64,000 bases of DNA from Rikenellaceae bacterium (GTDB lineage: Bacteria; Bacteroidota; Bacteroidia; Bacteroidales; Rikenellaceae), in contig JAJBUQ010000008.1 in the NCBI GenBank assembly GCA_020860245.1, positions 1 to 64,000 on the forward strand. The letters are read 5' to 3'. Each line of letters opens with the position of its first letter. Position 1 is the stretch's first letter. The position numbers were made by a program, and so were the translations under genes. Positions 1 through 8,822 of the stretch are shown here, piece by piece. The notes under the pieces were generated by a model. It searched no databases. It was not told the DNA's origin and saw nothing but the letters and a program-made list of their open reading frames with translations.

Positions 1-46
1 ATTAAGCGGAGTGCCTGTTATAAATATAACAGGCACTCCGCTTAAT
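1..46 (-). terminator. Perfect 21-bp hairpin after transketolase
   Basis: A perfect inverted repeat (21-bp arms, 4-base loop AAAT) sits 3 bp downstream of the transketolase stop on the minus strand. Its position and strength suggest an intrinsic terminator. The window edge hides whether a T tract follows, and the same hairpin could serve a convergent gene to the left. Confidence 0.75.
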
Positions 47-49
47 AAT

Positions 50-2059
50 TTATTCAGACAGCAATCTCTTTACTTGCCGATATACATTTTGACCGTTAAA
101 TCCAAACTCTTCATCCAGAACCTTCGCAGGCGCGGAATATCCGAAGTGGTCGAGACCGAATATTTCTCCGTCGCATTCCACCAATCCTGCGAGAGTTACA
201 GGCAGTCCGGATGTCAATCCGAATTTCCTGACGCCGCATGGGAGGACAGATTGTTGGTATTCCTTATCCTGATCGCGGAACAAACCTTCGGACGGTACGG
301 ACACGATCCTGACTTTAACTCCATCGGCTTCAAGAAGTTTCGCTCCTTCCGCAAGAGTCGAGACTTCCGATCCGCTCGCAACGAGTATGACATCAGGCGT
401 TCCTTCGCAGTCCGATACTATATACCCACCTCTTTCGACTCCGCAGTAGCAATCCACCGGAAGTTTATTTATATTCTGACGGGAGAGGATCAATGCGGCG
501 GGCTTCTCCGATTCCAAAGCCATCTTCCACGCAACAGTCGTTTCATTTGCGTCAGCCGGCCTTAACACGAGGGTCGATCTTTCTCCATGATGATTTTTAA
601 GTTGTTCCATCAGCCTCAACTGAGCCTCGTGCTCGATAGGCTGGTGCGTAGGTCCGTCTTCCCCCACTCTGAAGGAGTCATGAGTCCACACATATTTAAC
701 GTTCAGACGCTGCAAGGCTGCGAGACGAAGTGCAGGCTTCATATAATCCGAGAATACGAAGAACGTACCGCAGACTGGAATGATACCTCCATGGAGGGCC
801 ATCCCGTTCATTATACACGCCATGGTCAATTCACAGACCCCTGCTTGAAGGAATGCTCCGCTGAAGTCCCCTTTTTCGAGAGCCTTCGTTTTTTTAAGAA
901 ATCCGTCGGTTTTATCTGAATTCGACAAGTCTGCCGACGATACTATCATATTTTCCACATTTTCGGCGAAGAATCCGAGTACGGCTGCGGAAGCTGCACG
1001 GGTAGCGGCATTTTCATTTTGTTTGATCTGCGAATAATCCAGCTCGGGAAGTTTGCCGGAGAGGAACATATCGAGTTTTTTCGCGAGTTCGGGATTTGCA
1101 GCTCTCCATGCCTGCTCCTGAGATTTTCTTTCCGCAACCCATTTTCTCAACTCCTCTTTGCGTTTAGCGTATAATTCCGCGACATCGGGGAATATCCGGA
1201 ACGGATCGTCAGGGTCGCCTCCGAGATTCTCGATTGTACTTTTAAAACAAGCGCCTGCTTCTCCGAGAGGCTGTCCATGAGTGGAAGTTCTGCCTTCGAA
1301 ACATTCGCCCTCTTTGCCTACGGCCCCCTTACCCATTATCGTATTGCCGATTATAATCGTCGGTTTATCTTTTTCAACCAACGCTTTATCCAAGGCACCG
1401 CGGATTTCCGCAGCGGAATTTCCATTTATAGTGATTACATTCCATCCCCAAGCGTCGTATTTCTGCGCTACATTTTCAGACGTTACCTCGCTAACCTTCG
1501 TAGAGAGCTGTATATTATTAGAGTCGTAGAATATTATAAGATTGCTGAGGCCGAGGTGACCTGCAATACGCCCTGCACCCTGAGATATCTCTTCCTGAAT
1601 TCCACCGTCAGAGATAAACGCAAACGTTTTGTGAGACATCCACTCGCCGAATCTCGCAACGAGGAATCTCTCAGCTATCGCTGCTCCCACAGCCATAACA
1701 TGACCTTGTCCGAGGGGGCCGGATGTATTCTCGACTCCGCGCATCACATCTACTTCGGGATGTCCGGGAGTTATACTTCCCCACTGACGGAACTGTTTAA
1801 GGTCGTCCATGCTGTAATGTCCGGCAAGGCTCAGCACAGAATATAGCATCGGAGACATGTGTCCGGGGTCGAGGAAAAAACGATCCCTGTAAGGGTATTT
1901 CATGTTATCCGGATCGTACTTAAGATACTCGGAATAAAGGACGTTCACAAAGTCCGCACCCCCCATCGCTCCACCGGGATGTCCGGATTTAGCCTTTTCA
2001 ACCATCGATGCCGCGAGTATTCTGATATTATCCGCAGCTCTTTCTGTCACGTTTGCCAT
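50..2059 (-). CDS. tkt: Transketolase
   Basis: Thiamine-diphosphate enzyme that moves two-carbon ketol units between sugar phosphates in the non-oxidative pentose phosphate pathway (cytosol). At 669 residues it is the usual full length. Visible motifs: SGHPGGAMGG with the substrate/ThDP histidine near residue 27, GPLGQGH near 115, the ThDP/metal motif ISDGGIQEE near 150 with DSNNIQLS about 30 residues later, and the central pyrimidine-domain signature HDSFRVGEDGPTHQP. Start ATG at 2059 is about 45 bp downstream of a TAnnTTTG promoter box and gives the expected N terminus. It is transcribed alone between the lptF/G end and the hairpin at 1-46. Identification is secure. Confidence 0.97.
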   Translation of the reverse strand: MANVTERAADNIRILAASMVEKAKSGHPGGAMGGADFVNVLYSEYLKYDPDNMKYPYRDRFFLDPGHMSPMLYSVLSLAGHYSMDDLKQFRQWGSITPGHPEVDVMRGVENTSGPLGQGHVMAVGAAIAERFLVARFGEWMSHKTFAFISDGGIQEEISQGAGRIAGHLGLSNLIIFYDSNNIQLSTKVSEVTSENVAQKYDAWGWNVITINGNSAAEIRGALDKALVEKDKPTIIIGNTIMGKGAVGKEGECFEGRTSTHGQPLGEAGACFKSTIENLGGDPDDPFRIFPDVAELYAKRKEELRKWVAERKSQEQAWRAANPELAKKLDMFLSGKLPELDYSQIKQNENAATRAASAAVLGFFAENVENMIVSSADLSNSDKTDGFLKKTKALEKGDFSGAFLQAGVCELTMACIMNGMALHGGIIPVCGTFFVFSDYMKPALRLAALQRLNVKYVWTHDSFRVGEDGPTHQPIEHEAQLRLMEQLKNHHGERSTLVLRPADANETTVAWKMALESEKPAALILSRQNINKLPVDCYCGVERGGYIVSDCEGTPDVILVASGSEVSTLAEGAKLLEADGVKVRIVSVPSEGLFRDQDKEYQQSVLPCGVRKFGLTSGLPVTLAGLVECDGEIFGLDHFGYSAPAKVLDEEFGFNGQNVYRQVKRLLSE

Positions 2060-2104
2060 ATTCTTTAATTATTAATTAGGTTAGTATTAAAATTTATATA
2101 TCCA

Positions 2105-2112
2105 CAAATATA
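2105..2112 (-). promoter_or_regulatory. -7 promoter box for tkt
   Basis: TATATTTG on the minus strand matches the Bacteroidota -7 consensus TAnnTTTG exactly, about 45 bp upstream of the tkt ATG. No clear -33 TTG is seen. Confidence 0.6.
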
Positions 2113-2137
2113 GAAATTAATCCGGTTTGCCCACCAG

Positions 2138-3229
2138 CTATTTAGGTGCTTTTTTATAAAGATAAACTGCTATTACCGCGAACAAAATATTCGGAAGCCA
2201 CACGGAGAGCAGCGGAGGTAGAACCCCTCCCTTCGCGAATTCTTCCGCGAATTTCATCATAAGAATATAGACCGCGCAAAGCGTGAATCCTATTCCTATG
2301 TGCAGCCCCGTACCACCTCTTACTTTTCTGGAAGAGAGCGATACCCCTATAAGCGATAATACAAATGTTGCGGCCGGATATGCGATACGGCTGTACTTCT
2401 CTACTTCGAAGACCTCCACCATGTCCGAACCTTTGCTCTTCTGCTGTTTAATAAAATTATTCAGTTCGGAATAATTCATCGTCTGAATAAGGTTGGACAC
2501 CTTCCCGAGTTCCTCCGAACTCAGATTTATCATCGTATCCATACCGGACTTCCTTTCGAAGTACTCTATTTCACCGTCGAAGTAACGCTGTACATATTCC
2601 GAGGCCGTCCACCGCTGAGTTTCTTCGTCGAACCGTACTTTTTCCGCTTCCAGCGAAGATACGATCGCACCGTCGTCGTAGGACTCCAGAACGAAGAACG
2701 AGGCGCGCTTTGTCTGCGCCATATAATCTCTGATGTAAACGAAGGTTCCGGGGATGATCTGCCTGTAAATATGCTTCTCGAAATTCACACGGCTTCCCTT
2801 CTTCAAGTACTGCGACTCGAAGTCGATACGGTGTTGGTTGGATACGGGGATTATAAATAGATTCAGCACAAGGCTGACGATGGTTATTACGAGCGAAGAA
2901 AGAAAATAAGGGTAGAGAAATCGTTTGAAGTTCACTCCGCTCGATAGTATCGCGATGACCTCGGTGTTGTACGCCATCTTAGAAGTGAAGAATATTACCG
3001 CTATGAACGTAATTAGTCCACTGAACTGATTTATAAAATACGGAATAAAATTAAGGTAATACTTGAATGCGATTTGCGACAACGGCGCCTTAAGTTCCGT
3101 GAAGTCGTCCAGCTTCTCCGCAAAGTCGAAAATAACCATTACGACGATTATCAATCCTATCGTGAAGAAGTATGTTCCAAGGAACTTCTTTATAATATAG
3201 CGGTCGAGTATTTGAATTTTAAGATTCAT
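2138..3229 (-). CDS. LptF/LptG-family permease (YjgP/YjgQ)
   Basis: Inner-membrane subunit of the LptBFG ABC exporter that extracts lipopolysaccharide from the inner membrane. The 363-residue protein has the family layout: transmembrane segments near residues 15-36, 60-85 and 100-125, a periplasmic beta-jellyroll domain (about 130-270), then three more membrane segments up to the C terminus. LptF and LptG cannot be told apart from sequence alone here; only one paralogue lies in this window. The start is 1 bp from the tgt stop, so it is the last gene of an obg-tgt-lptF/G operon. kdtA and lptD elsewhere in the window belong to the same LPS pathway. Confidence 0.93.
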   Translation of the reverse strand: MNLKIQILDRYIIKKFLGTYFFTIGLIIVVMVIFDFAEKLDDFTELKAPLSQIAFKYYLNFIPYFINQFSGLITFIAVIFFTSKMAYNTEVIAILSSGVNFKRFLYPYFLSSLVITIVSLVLNLFIIPVSNQHRIDFESQYLKKGSRVNFEKHIYRQIIPGTFVYIRDYMAQTKRASFFVLESYDDGAIVSSLEAEKVRFDEETQRWTASEYVQRYFDGEIEYFERKSGMDTMINLSSEELGKVSNLIQTMNYSELNNFIKQQKSKGSDMVEVFEVEKYSRIAYPAATFVLSLIGVSLSSRKVRGGTGLHIGIGFTLCAVYILMMKFAEEFAKGGVLPPLLSVWLPNILFAVIAVYLYKKAPK

Positions 3230-3230
3230 G

Positions 3231-4361
3231 TTACAGCCTTTGAGAGAGTTTGTCCACCATCATTTCTTTCCACGCAAGGAAGTCGCCGGCGATAATATGT
3301 TCGCGCGCCTGCTTTACCTGCCACAGATAAAAGGCAAGATTATGCAGGCTCGCTATCTGCGCGGCAAGCATCTCCCCTGAGATGGTCAGGTGTCTTAGGT
3401 AAGCCTTTGTGTATATATGGTCGGCAAAACACGTTCCATCCGGATCTATCGGAGTGAAATCGTCCTTCCACTTATTGTTGCGTATATTTATTATCCCTTG
3501 GCTCGTGAACAGCATACCGTTTCGTCCGTTGCGAGTAGGCATAACGCAGTCGAACATATCGACTCCACGAGATATGGCTTCGAGTAAATTTACCGGAGTA
3601 CCGACTCCCATAAGGTAACGCGGCCTGTCTTCCGGCAGAACTCCGTTCACTACCTCGATCATCTCATACATTACAGGAGCAGGTTCGCCCACTGCAAGCC
3701 CTCCGATCGCATAAGCATCCGCATCGAACTGTTTTACATATTCTGCCGATTTAACTCTCAGGTCAGGATAAGTACATCCCTGAACTATCGGAACCAATGT
3801 CTGGCTATACCCGTATTTACCGGACGTTTGTTCGTATCGGTTAAAGCATCTTTCGAGCCATCGGTTAGTAAGATCGAGAGACTTCGACGCATAACCGTAC
3901 TCCGCAGTTCCAGGAGGGCATTCGTCAAATGCCATCATAAAATCCGCACCTATCGAACGCTGTATATCGACCACATTTTCAGGAGTAAATAGATGTTTGG
4001 AACCGTCTATATGCGACCTGAATTCACACCCTTCTTCGGAAATCTTCCGATTCTCCGCAAGCGAGAACACCTGGAATCCTCCGCTGTCGGTAAGGATAGG
4101 TTTATCCCAGGCTGAGAATCTGTGCAGTCCGCCTGCCTTCTCAAGAATATCGGTTCCGGGACGGAGATACAGATGGTAAGTATTCCCTAAAATTATCTGC
4201 GCCTTGACCTCTTCGGCAAGATCCCTGTGGAATACGCCTTTAACGCTTCCGACGGTACCGACAGGCATAAAAATGGGAGTCTCTATCTTGCCGTGCGCAG
4301 TAGTGATCTCTCCTGCGCGCGCGCTGGTTCCGCCGTCTTTATGTTGAAGTACAAATTCCAT
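3231..4361 (-). CDS. tgt: tRNA-guanine transglycosylase
   Basis: Exchanges guanine 34 of GUN-anticodon tRNAs for preQ1 during queuosine synthesis. The 376-residue protein shows the TIM-barrel catalytic motifs: LTDSGGFQVFSL with the active-site Asp near residue 90, GGLAVGE near 220, and the nucleophile region VDMFDCVMPTRNGRNG near 265-280. Oddity: where the E. coli enzyme has zinc ligands Cys302, Cys304 and Cys307 (CDCYTC), this protein has GTCFAD, so only one of the three cysteines remains; the His of the HNL motif is kept. As far as I recall, other Bacteroidota enzymes show a similar change. It is the middle gene of obg-tgt-lptF/G. Confidence 0.95.
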   Translation of the reverse strand: MEFVLQHKDGGTSARAGEITTAHGKIETPIFMPVGTVGSVKGVFHRDLAEEVKAQIILGNTYHLYLRPGTDILEKAGGLHRFSAWDKPILTDSGGFQVFSLAENRKISEEGCEFRSHIDGSKHLFTPENVVDIQRSIGADFMMAFDECPPGTAEYGYASKSLDLTNRWLERCFNRYEQTSGKYGYSQTLVPIVQGCTYPDLRVKSAEYVKQFDADAYAIGGLAVGEPAPVMYEMIEVVNGVLPEDRPRYLMGVGTPVNLLEAISRGVDMFDCVMPTRNGRNGMLFTSQGIINIRNNKWKDDFTPIDPDGTCFADHIYTKAYLRHLTISGEMLAAQIASLHNLAFYLWQVKQAREHIIAGDFLAWKEMMVDKLSQRL

Positions 4362-4367
4362 CGGCGG

Positions 4368-5360
4368 TTATTTATGGAGAGCCTCCCAGATCATATCCTT
4401 AAGTTTTTCTATCCCTGTACCGGCTACGGAAGAGACCATAACGTACGGTATATCGGGAAGTTTACTGCTGCGTATCTCCTCTGCAAGCTCCCCGTCGAGC
4501 ATATCGCACTTGGTGATCGCCAGCAGACGCTGTTTATCGAGCAGTTCCGGATTATATTGTTTAAGTTCGTTCAGCAGAACCTCATATTCGGAATAAATAT
4601 CTTTGGAATCGGTAGGTATCATAAACAGCAGAATCGAATTCCTTTCGATATGACGCAGGAATCGCGTTCCGAGCCCCCTCCCCTCATGCGCTCCTTCGAT
4701 AATTCCGGGAATATCCGCCATAACGAACGACTTGTGGTCGCGATAAGGGACAATACCGAGATTGGGTTCGAGCGTGGTGAATGCGTAATTGGCGATCTTA
4801 GGTTTTGCGGCGGATACTACGGATAATAATGTAGATTTACCAGCGTTCGGGAATCCCACCAGACCCACGTCCGCGAGCACTTTAAGTTCGAGAATATACC
4901 ATCCCTCTTTACACTCCTCACCCTCCTGAGCATATCTCGGAGCCTGATTCGTAGCTGTCCGGAAGTGCCAGTTGCCCAGACCTCCGCGACCTCCTTTAAG
5001 AATCACGGCTTCCTGTCCGTCCTCGGTAACTTCAGCGACGATTTCTCCTGTTTCCGCATCGCGCGCGACGGTTCCGAGCGGAACCTCTATTACGGCATTT
5101 TTACCGTTCTTCCCATGACATTTGGCTCCATGCCCATGCTCTCCGTTCTCTGCGAATATGTGGCGCTTATATTTTAAATGAATAAGCGTCCAATACTGTG
5201 AGTTACCTCTCAATATGACGCTGCCTCCCGTCCCTCCGTCGCCTCCGTCCGGACCTCCGAACTCGACGAACTTCTCTCTGCGGAAGTGGCGCGAACCACC
5301 GCCTCCGCTTCCGGAGCGGCAGAATATTTTCACATAATCGACAAAATTCGAAGAAGCCAT
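4368..5360 (-). CDS. obg: GTPase Obg/CgtA
   Basis: Essential ribosome-associated GTPase acting in 50S assembly and stress control. The 330 residues contain the glycine-rich Obg fold (about 1-160, with GSGGGGS and GGDGGTGG runs) and a G domain with P loop GFPNAGKST near 170, G3 [10 protein letters not shown] near 215 and G4 TKCD near 283. It ends right after the G domain, so the variable C-terminal OCT domain is absent. First gene of the obg-tgt-lptF/G operon; the start lies about 19 bp from a TATCTTTG promoter box, implying a very short leader. Confidence 0.96.
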   Translation of the reverse strand: MASSNFVDYVKIFCRSGSGGGGSRHFRREKFVEFGGPDGGDGGTGGSVILRGNSQYWTLIHLKYKRHIFAENGEHGHGAKCHGKNGKNAVIEVPLGTVARDAETGEIVAEVTEDGQEAVILKGGRGGLGNWHFRTATNQAPRYAQEGEECKEGWYILELKVLADVGLVGFPNAGKSTLLSVVSAAKPKIANYAFTTLEPNLGIVPYRDHKSFVMADIPGIIEGAHEGRGLGTRFLRHIERNSILLFMIPTDSKDIYSEYEVLLNELKQYNPELLDKQRLLAITKCDMLDGELAEEIRSSKLPDIPYVMVSSVAGTGIEKLKDMIWEALHK

Positions 5361-5378
5361 AGTTTACTGTTAAAACTA

Positions 5379-5386
5379 CAAAGATA
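5379..5386 (-). promoter_or_regulatory. -7 promoter box for obg operon
   Basis: TATCTTTG on the minus strand, an exact TAnnTTTG match, ends 18 bp upstream of the obg ATG. Confidence 0.65.
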
Positions 5387-5421
5387 GTCAAATAAACCGT
5401 TTGGTAAAACTGTTTTAAGCT

Positions 5422-6975
5422 CTACTTGGGAGTGAGCACGAGGAACGGGACAATCATCTCCTCCATAGATATGCCTCCGTGCTGGAATGTGCTCTTGTAA
5501 TATCTTACGTAATAATTGTAATTGTTAGGGTAAGCTAAAAAATCTCTGTTATACGCAAATACATAGGTCGAACTGAGATTGGATTTGGGAAGATGGGCCA
5601 GTTCGGGTCTGGTTATCTCGAATACTTCCTTGCTGTTGTATTTAAGGTTGCGTCCGGTTTTATATCTCAGGTTGGTCGATGTCTCCCTGTCTCCCTGGAT
5701 ACGGACGGGATTTTCGACGCGTATCGTTCCGTGATCGGAAGTAATAATAACCTTATGCTTCCTCTCGGCAAGCATTTTAAGAATCTCAAACAGATCGGAA
5801 TGCTCGAACCACGAACGGGTAAGCGAACGGAATGCGGCTTCGTCCTCGGCAAGTTCCCTGATTATTTCGGTCTCGGTACGGGCGTGCGATAGAATGTCGA
5901 GGAAATTGTATACAATCACTGAAAAATCCGCGTCGTAGACTTTATTTATATTATCTATCAGCCTTTTACTCGCTTCCGGCCGAACCAGTTTTTCGAAAAT
6001 CCATTTATAGTTTTTACCCAAAGTCTGCAATTGACGACGAAGAAAATCCTCTTCGTATTTATTTTTACCCCCCTCCTCGCTGTCGTTCAGCCAAAGGTCC
6101 GGCATGATCTTGTCGATAGCCAATGGCGTGAGACCTGCGAATATGGCATTACGCGCGTATTGAGTTGCTGTCGGAAGGATACTGCAATAAAAGTCTTCGG
6201 TATCGACCTGAAAATAATTATTGAGGATCGGAGCTACCATCTTCCATTGATCGTAACGGAAGTTATCGATCAGGAGCATTGTAGTCTTCTGATTCTCATC
6301 TGCGATAGGGAATATCCTGGATCGCATAAGGTTGTGCGACATAACCGGCCTGTCCGGATTCTTGTCGTCGAACCAGTTTATATAATCGCGTTTTATAAAT
6401 TTTGCGAATTCATTATTCGCCTCGTCGATCTGGTATGAGAATATCTCCCTGACTCCCCTATCCTCGGACTCGATGAGTTGAATATCCCAGTTTACAAACT
6501 TCTTGTAAATATTAACCCAGTCCTGGAACGTATCCGCACTTGAGAACGAAGAACTTATATTCCCGAATTCCGAACGGTAGTCCGCAGTGGTTTTTTCCGT
6601 AACCAACTGATGTTGATGTACATTCTTTTTAATGGACAACAGCACCTGATTAGGATTCACGGGTTTGATGATGTAGTCTGCTATGTTCGATCCCACGGCC
6701 TTGTCCATAATATTCTCCTCCTCACTCTTGGTCACCATAATTACAGGGGTCATCGGTCGGATCTCCTTTATCTTGGGAAGCGTCTCCAATCCGGTCATTC
6801 CAGGCATCATCTCGTCCAGGATTATAAGATCGAACGGGCGCGTTTGTACAATTTCCAGGGCGTCGTAACCGTTGTTACAGGTCTCGACATCATAGCCTCT
6901 GTTCTGGAGAAATAATATATGCGGTTTAAGTAGCTCGATTTCATCGTCTACCCATAATATACTAACGTTACTCAT
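5422..6975 (-). CDS. porX: PorX-type response regulator with PglZ domain
   Basis: Two-component regulator fused to an alkaline-phosphatase-superfamily PglZ domain. Residues 1-120 form a receiver (VDDE acidic pair at about 9-12, phospho-acceptor Asp54 in ILDEMMPG, conserved Lys104 in IIKP). Residues about 230-517 form the PglZ domain with LLIDNFRYDQW (Asp237), PTATQYARN (Thr269/Thr271, the position of the catalytic Thr in PorX) and the metal site TSDHGTIR. The 517-residue length equals that of Porphyromonas gingivalis PorX, which controls type IX secretion genes with the kinase PorY and sigma factor SigP. It stands alone here, with no kinase or T9SS gene nearby. The divergent M23 gene starts 87 bp away. 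Confidence 0.9.
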   Translation of the reverse strand: MSNVSILWVDDEIELLKPHILFLQNRGYDVETCNNGYDALEIVQTRPFDLIILDEMMPGMTGLETLPKIKEIRPMTPVIMVTKSEEENIMDKAVGSNIADYIIKPVNPNQVLLSIKKNVHQHQLVTEKTTADYRSEFGNISSSFSSADTFQDWVNIYKKFVNWDIQLIESEDRGVREIFSYQIDEANNEFAKFIKRDYINWFDDKNPDRPVMSHNLMRSRIFPIADENQKTTMLLIDNFRYDQWKMVAPILNNYFQVDTEDFYCSILPTATQYARNAIFAGLTPLAIDKIMPDLWLNDSEEGGKNKYEEDFLRRQLQTLGKNYKWIFEKLVRPEASKRLIDNINKVYDADFSVIVYNFLDILSHARTETEIIRELAEDEAAFRSLTRSWFEHSDLFEILKMLAERKHKVIITSDHGTIRVENPVRIQGDRETSTNLRYKTGRNLKYNSKEVFEITRPELAHLPKSNLSSTYVFAYNRDFLAYPNNYNYYVRYYKSTFQHGGISMEEMIVPFLVLTPK

Positions 6976-7005
6976 AAATGCGTTCTTGTTTGTTAGAAAA
7001 CGTTA

Positions 7006-7013
7006 CGAAGATA
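7006..7013 (-). promoter_or_regulatory. -7-like box for porX
   Basis: TATCTTCG on the minus strand (one mismatch to TAnnTTTG), 30 bp upstream of the porX ATG, back to back with the M23 promoter. Confidence 0.4.
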
Positions 7014-7034
7014 GTAATATTGCCCGAAAAACCT

Positions 7035-7042
7035 TATATTTG
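7035..7042 (+). promoter_or_regulatory. -7 promoter box for M23-ispD operon
   Basis: TATATTTG, exact TAnnTTTG match, 19 bp before the ATG at 7062. It lies inside the longer open frame that begins at 6978, which argues for the ATG at 7062 as the true start. Confidence 0.65.
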
Positions 7043-7061
7043 CACACAAACTTCGCCGAAG

Positions 7062-8387
7062 ATGAATCAAAGAAAAATCGTTTCAGGAGCGCTCATAGTT
7101 GTATGCCTGCTCCTATTGACAATGATAACAATCCGTAAATCCAATAATACCTCCGAGTTTCCGGAATTTGCCGAACAGATCGAGGAGATCGAGCCAAATA
7201 CCATATACGGCATCTGTGCGGACAGCTATATCATCGAGGAGGATGCCGTTAAGTCAGGTGAGAGTCTCTCCGTGATACTCGGACGCTACGGAATCTCTGC
7301 CGCAATGGTCGATTCGCTGGTTAGGGTTTCAGCGGATATATTCGACGTCAAATCCATACGCGGAGGCAATAACTATAAGGTATTCCTGTCAGAGGATACG
7401 ACATCACAGAAATTAAGCCATTTTATCTACGAAAAAAACAAAATAGACTATGTCGTCTTCTCGTTCGAGGATTCGATAACCGTTCGAAGCGACAGCAAAG
7501 ATATAATATCCGAAACGAGACTGGCTGAGGCTGAGATCAGCAGTTCTCTTTGGAATGCCCTTGTGGATCAGGACGTATCGCCTGCCCTCGCAATGGAACT
7601 CTCAGAGATATACGCATGGAGCATCGACTTCTTCGGGCTTCAGAAGGGGGATAGGCTCAAAGTCATTTTCGAGGAGAATTATGTGGATTCGACTAAGGTC
7701 GGCATAGGGAATATCCTCGGAGCCTGGTTCGAAAACAACGGCAAACGCTATTATGCGATACCGTTCGAGCAGGACGGCAAGATAAAATTCTGGGACGAGA
7801 ACGGAAATAGTCTGAGACAAAGCCTCTTGAAGGCACCGTTGAGTTATTCGCGCATCTCGTCGACATTCTCCCATTCGAGGCTGCATCCGGTGTTGAAGAT
7901 ACGAAGACCCCATTACGGAGTCGATTATACTGCTCCGGCAGGGACTCCTGTATACGCTATTGCTGACGGAACCGTTACTTCAAAGAGTTATTCCGCGCAG
8001 GGCGGCAACACAGTGAAACTAAAACATTCTCAAGGACTCGAATCGGGGTACCTCCACTTACAAGGATTTGCCAAGGGCCTTAAAGTAGGTCAGAAGGTAA
8101 GTCAGGGAGAATTGATCGGATACGTGGGATCGACCGGACTCGCAACAGGTCCGCACCTCGACTTCCGCTTGAGGAAGAACGGCAAACCTATCGATCCCCT
8201 CAAAGTAGATTCGGAACCTGCGGAACCCATTGCTGACGAATATAAAGTACACTTCGCAATGGTCAAAGAGACCGTACTCGGTGTACTGGACGGCAATAAC
8301 GAACCGTCAGAGATACTCGCGGCCATCAGAACAGAACCTGCGGTATTCAGAAGGGATTCCCTTGCAATGTACATAAACGGCAGATAA
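7062..8387 (+). CDS. M23 (LytM) family metallopeptidase
   Basis: Probable membrane-anchored murein hydrolase or divisome regulator of 441 residues. A transmembrane anchor lies near residues 8-26, followed by a LysM/OapA-like region (SGESLSVILGRYGIS), a linker domain, and a C-terminal LytM domain (about 270-390). The zinc motif HxxxD is present as HYGVD and the third conserved His as YLHLQ, but the usual HLH is HLD (GPHLDFRL), replacing one zinc-ligand His with Asp. The enzyme may be altered rather than dead, since Asp can bind zinc. It heads an operon with the YhbP-like gene, the epimerase and ispD. The start was chosen because the -7 box lies downstream of earlier possible starts. Confidence 0.88.
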   Translation: MNQRKIVSGALIVVCLLLLTMITIRKSNNTSEFPEFAEQIEEIEPNTIYGICADSYIIEEDAVKSGESLSVILGRYGISAAMVDSLVRVSADIFDVKSIRGGNNYKVFLSEDTTSQKLSHFIYEKNKIDYVVFSFEDSITVRSDSKDIISETRLAEAEISSSLWNALVDQDVSPALAMELSEIYAWSIDFFGLQKGDRLKVIFEENYVDSTKVGIGNILGAWFENNGKRYYAIPFEQDGKIKFWDENGNSLRQSLLKAPLSYSRISSTFSHSRLHPVLKIRRPHYGVDYTAPAGTPVYAIADGTVTSKSYSAQGGNTVKLKHSQGLESGYLHLQGFAKGLKVGQKVSQGELIGYVGSTGLATGPHLDFRLRKNGKPIDPLKVDSEPAEPIADEYKVHFAMVKETVLGVLDGNNEPSEILAAIRTEPAVFRRDSLAMYINGR

Positions 8388-8390
8388 GCA

Positions 8391-8822
8391 GTGGTTCCTG
8401 ACAAGGAGATCATACGTTTTATCAAGGAACATCATGTGATGACGCTTGCCACTTCGGTAAATGACAGGCCATACTGCGCCAATGTTTTTTACGCATGGAT
8501 GGGAAGTGATAACTGCTTCGTCTTCACCTCCTCCGATGAGACAAGGCACGCTTCGGAAGCGATAAATAATAAACATGTTGCGGCATCCGTCGTACTGGAG
8601 ACCTCTGTCGTAGGCAAGATACGCGGAGTACAAATAACCGGAATTATGGAGCGTCCGGAGGGAGAAGCATTCGATAAGGCTAAATCCAGATACCTTAAAA
8701 AATTTCCGTTCGCGGCAGTAATGAGGCTCGATCTTTGGGTTCTTAAACCGGAATTTATGAAACTTACCGACAACCGCCTCGGATTCGGGAAAAAAATAAT
8801 ATGGAACAAAGAAGAGGATTAA
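8391..8822 (+). CDS. YhbP/UPF0306-like flavin-binding protein
   Basis: Small protein of 143 residues resembling the pyridoxamine-phosphate-oxidase-like split-barrel family, closest to E. coli YhbP/UPF0306. Recognisable blocks: HHVMTLATSVNDRPYCANVF near the N terminus, VFTSSDETRHASEA, and VAASVVLETSVVGKIRGVQ. Family members bind FMN or heme; the substrate is unknown. The GTG start is 3 bp after the M23 stop, and the gene overlaps the next by 22 bp, so it is translationally coupled in an operon. An internal ATG at codon 17 would remove part of the first strand and is less likely. Confidence 0.82.
   Translation: MVPDKEIIRFIKEHHVMTLATSVNDRPYCANVFYAWMGSDNCFVFTSSDETRHASEAINNKHVAASVVLETSVVGKIRGVQITGIMERPEGEAFDKAKSRYLKKFPFAAVMRLDLWVLKPEFMKLTDNRLGFGKKIIWNKEED

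Noticed and set aside
6978-7061. Earlier start for the M23 peptidase
   Set aside because: The promoter box at 7035-7042 lies inside this extension, and the ATG at 7062 gives a sensible membrane anchor.
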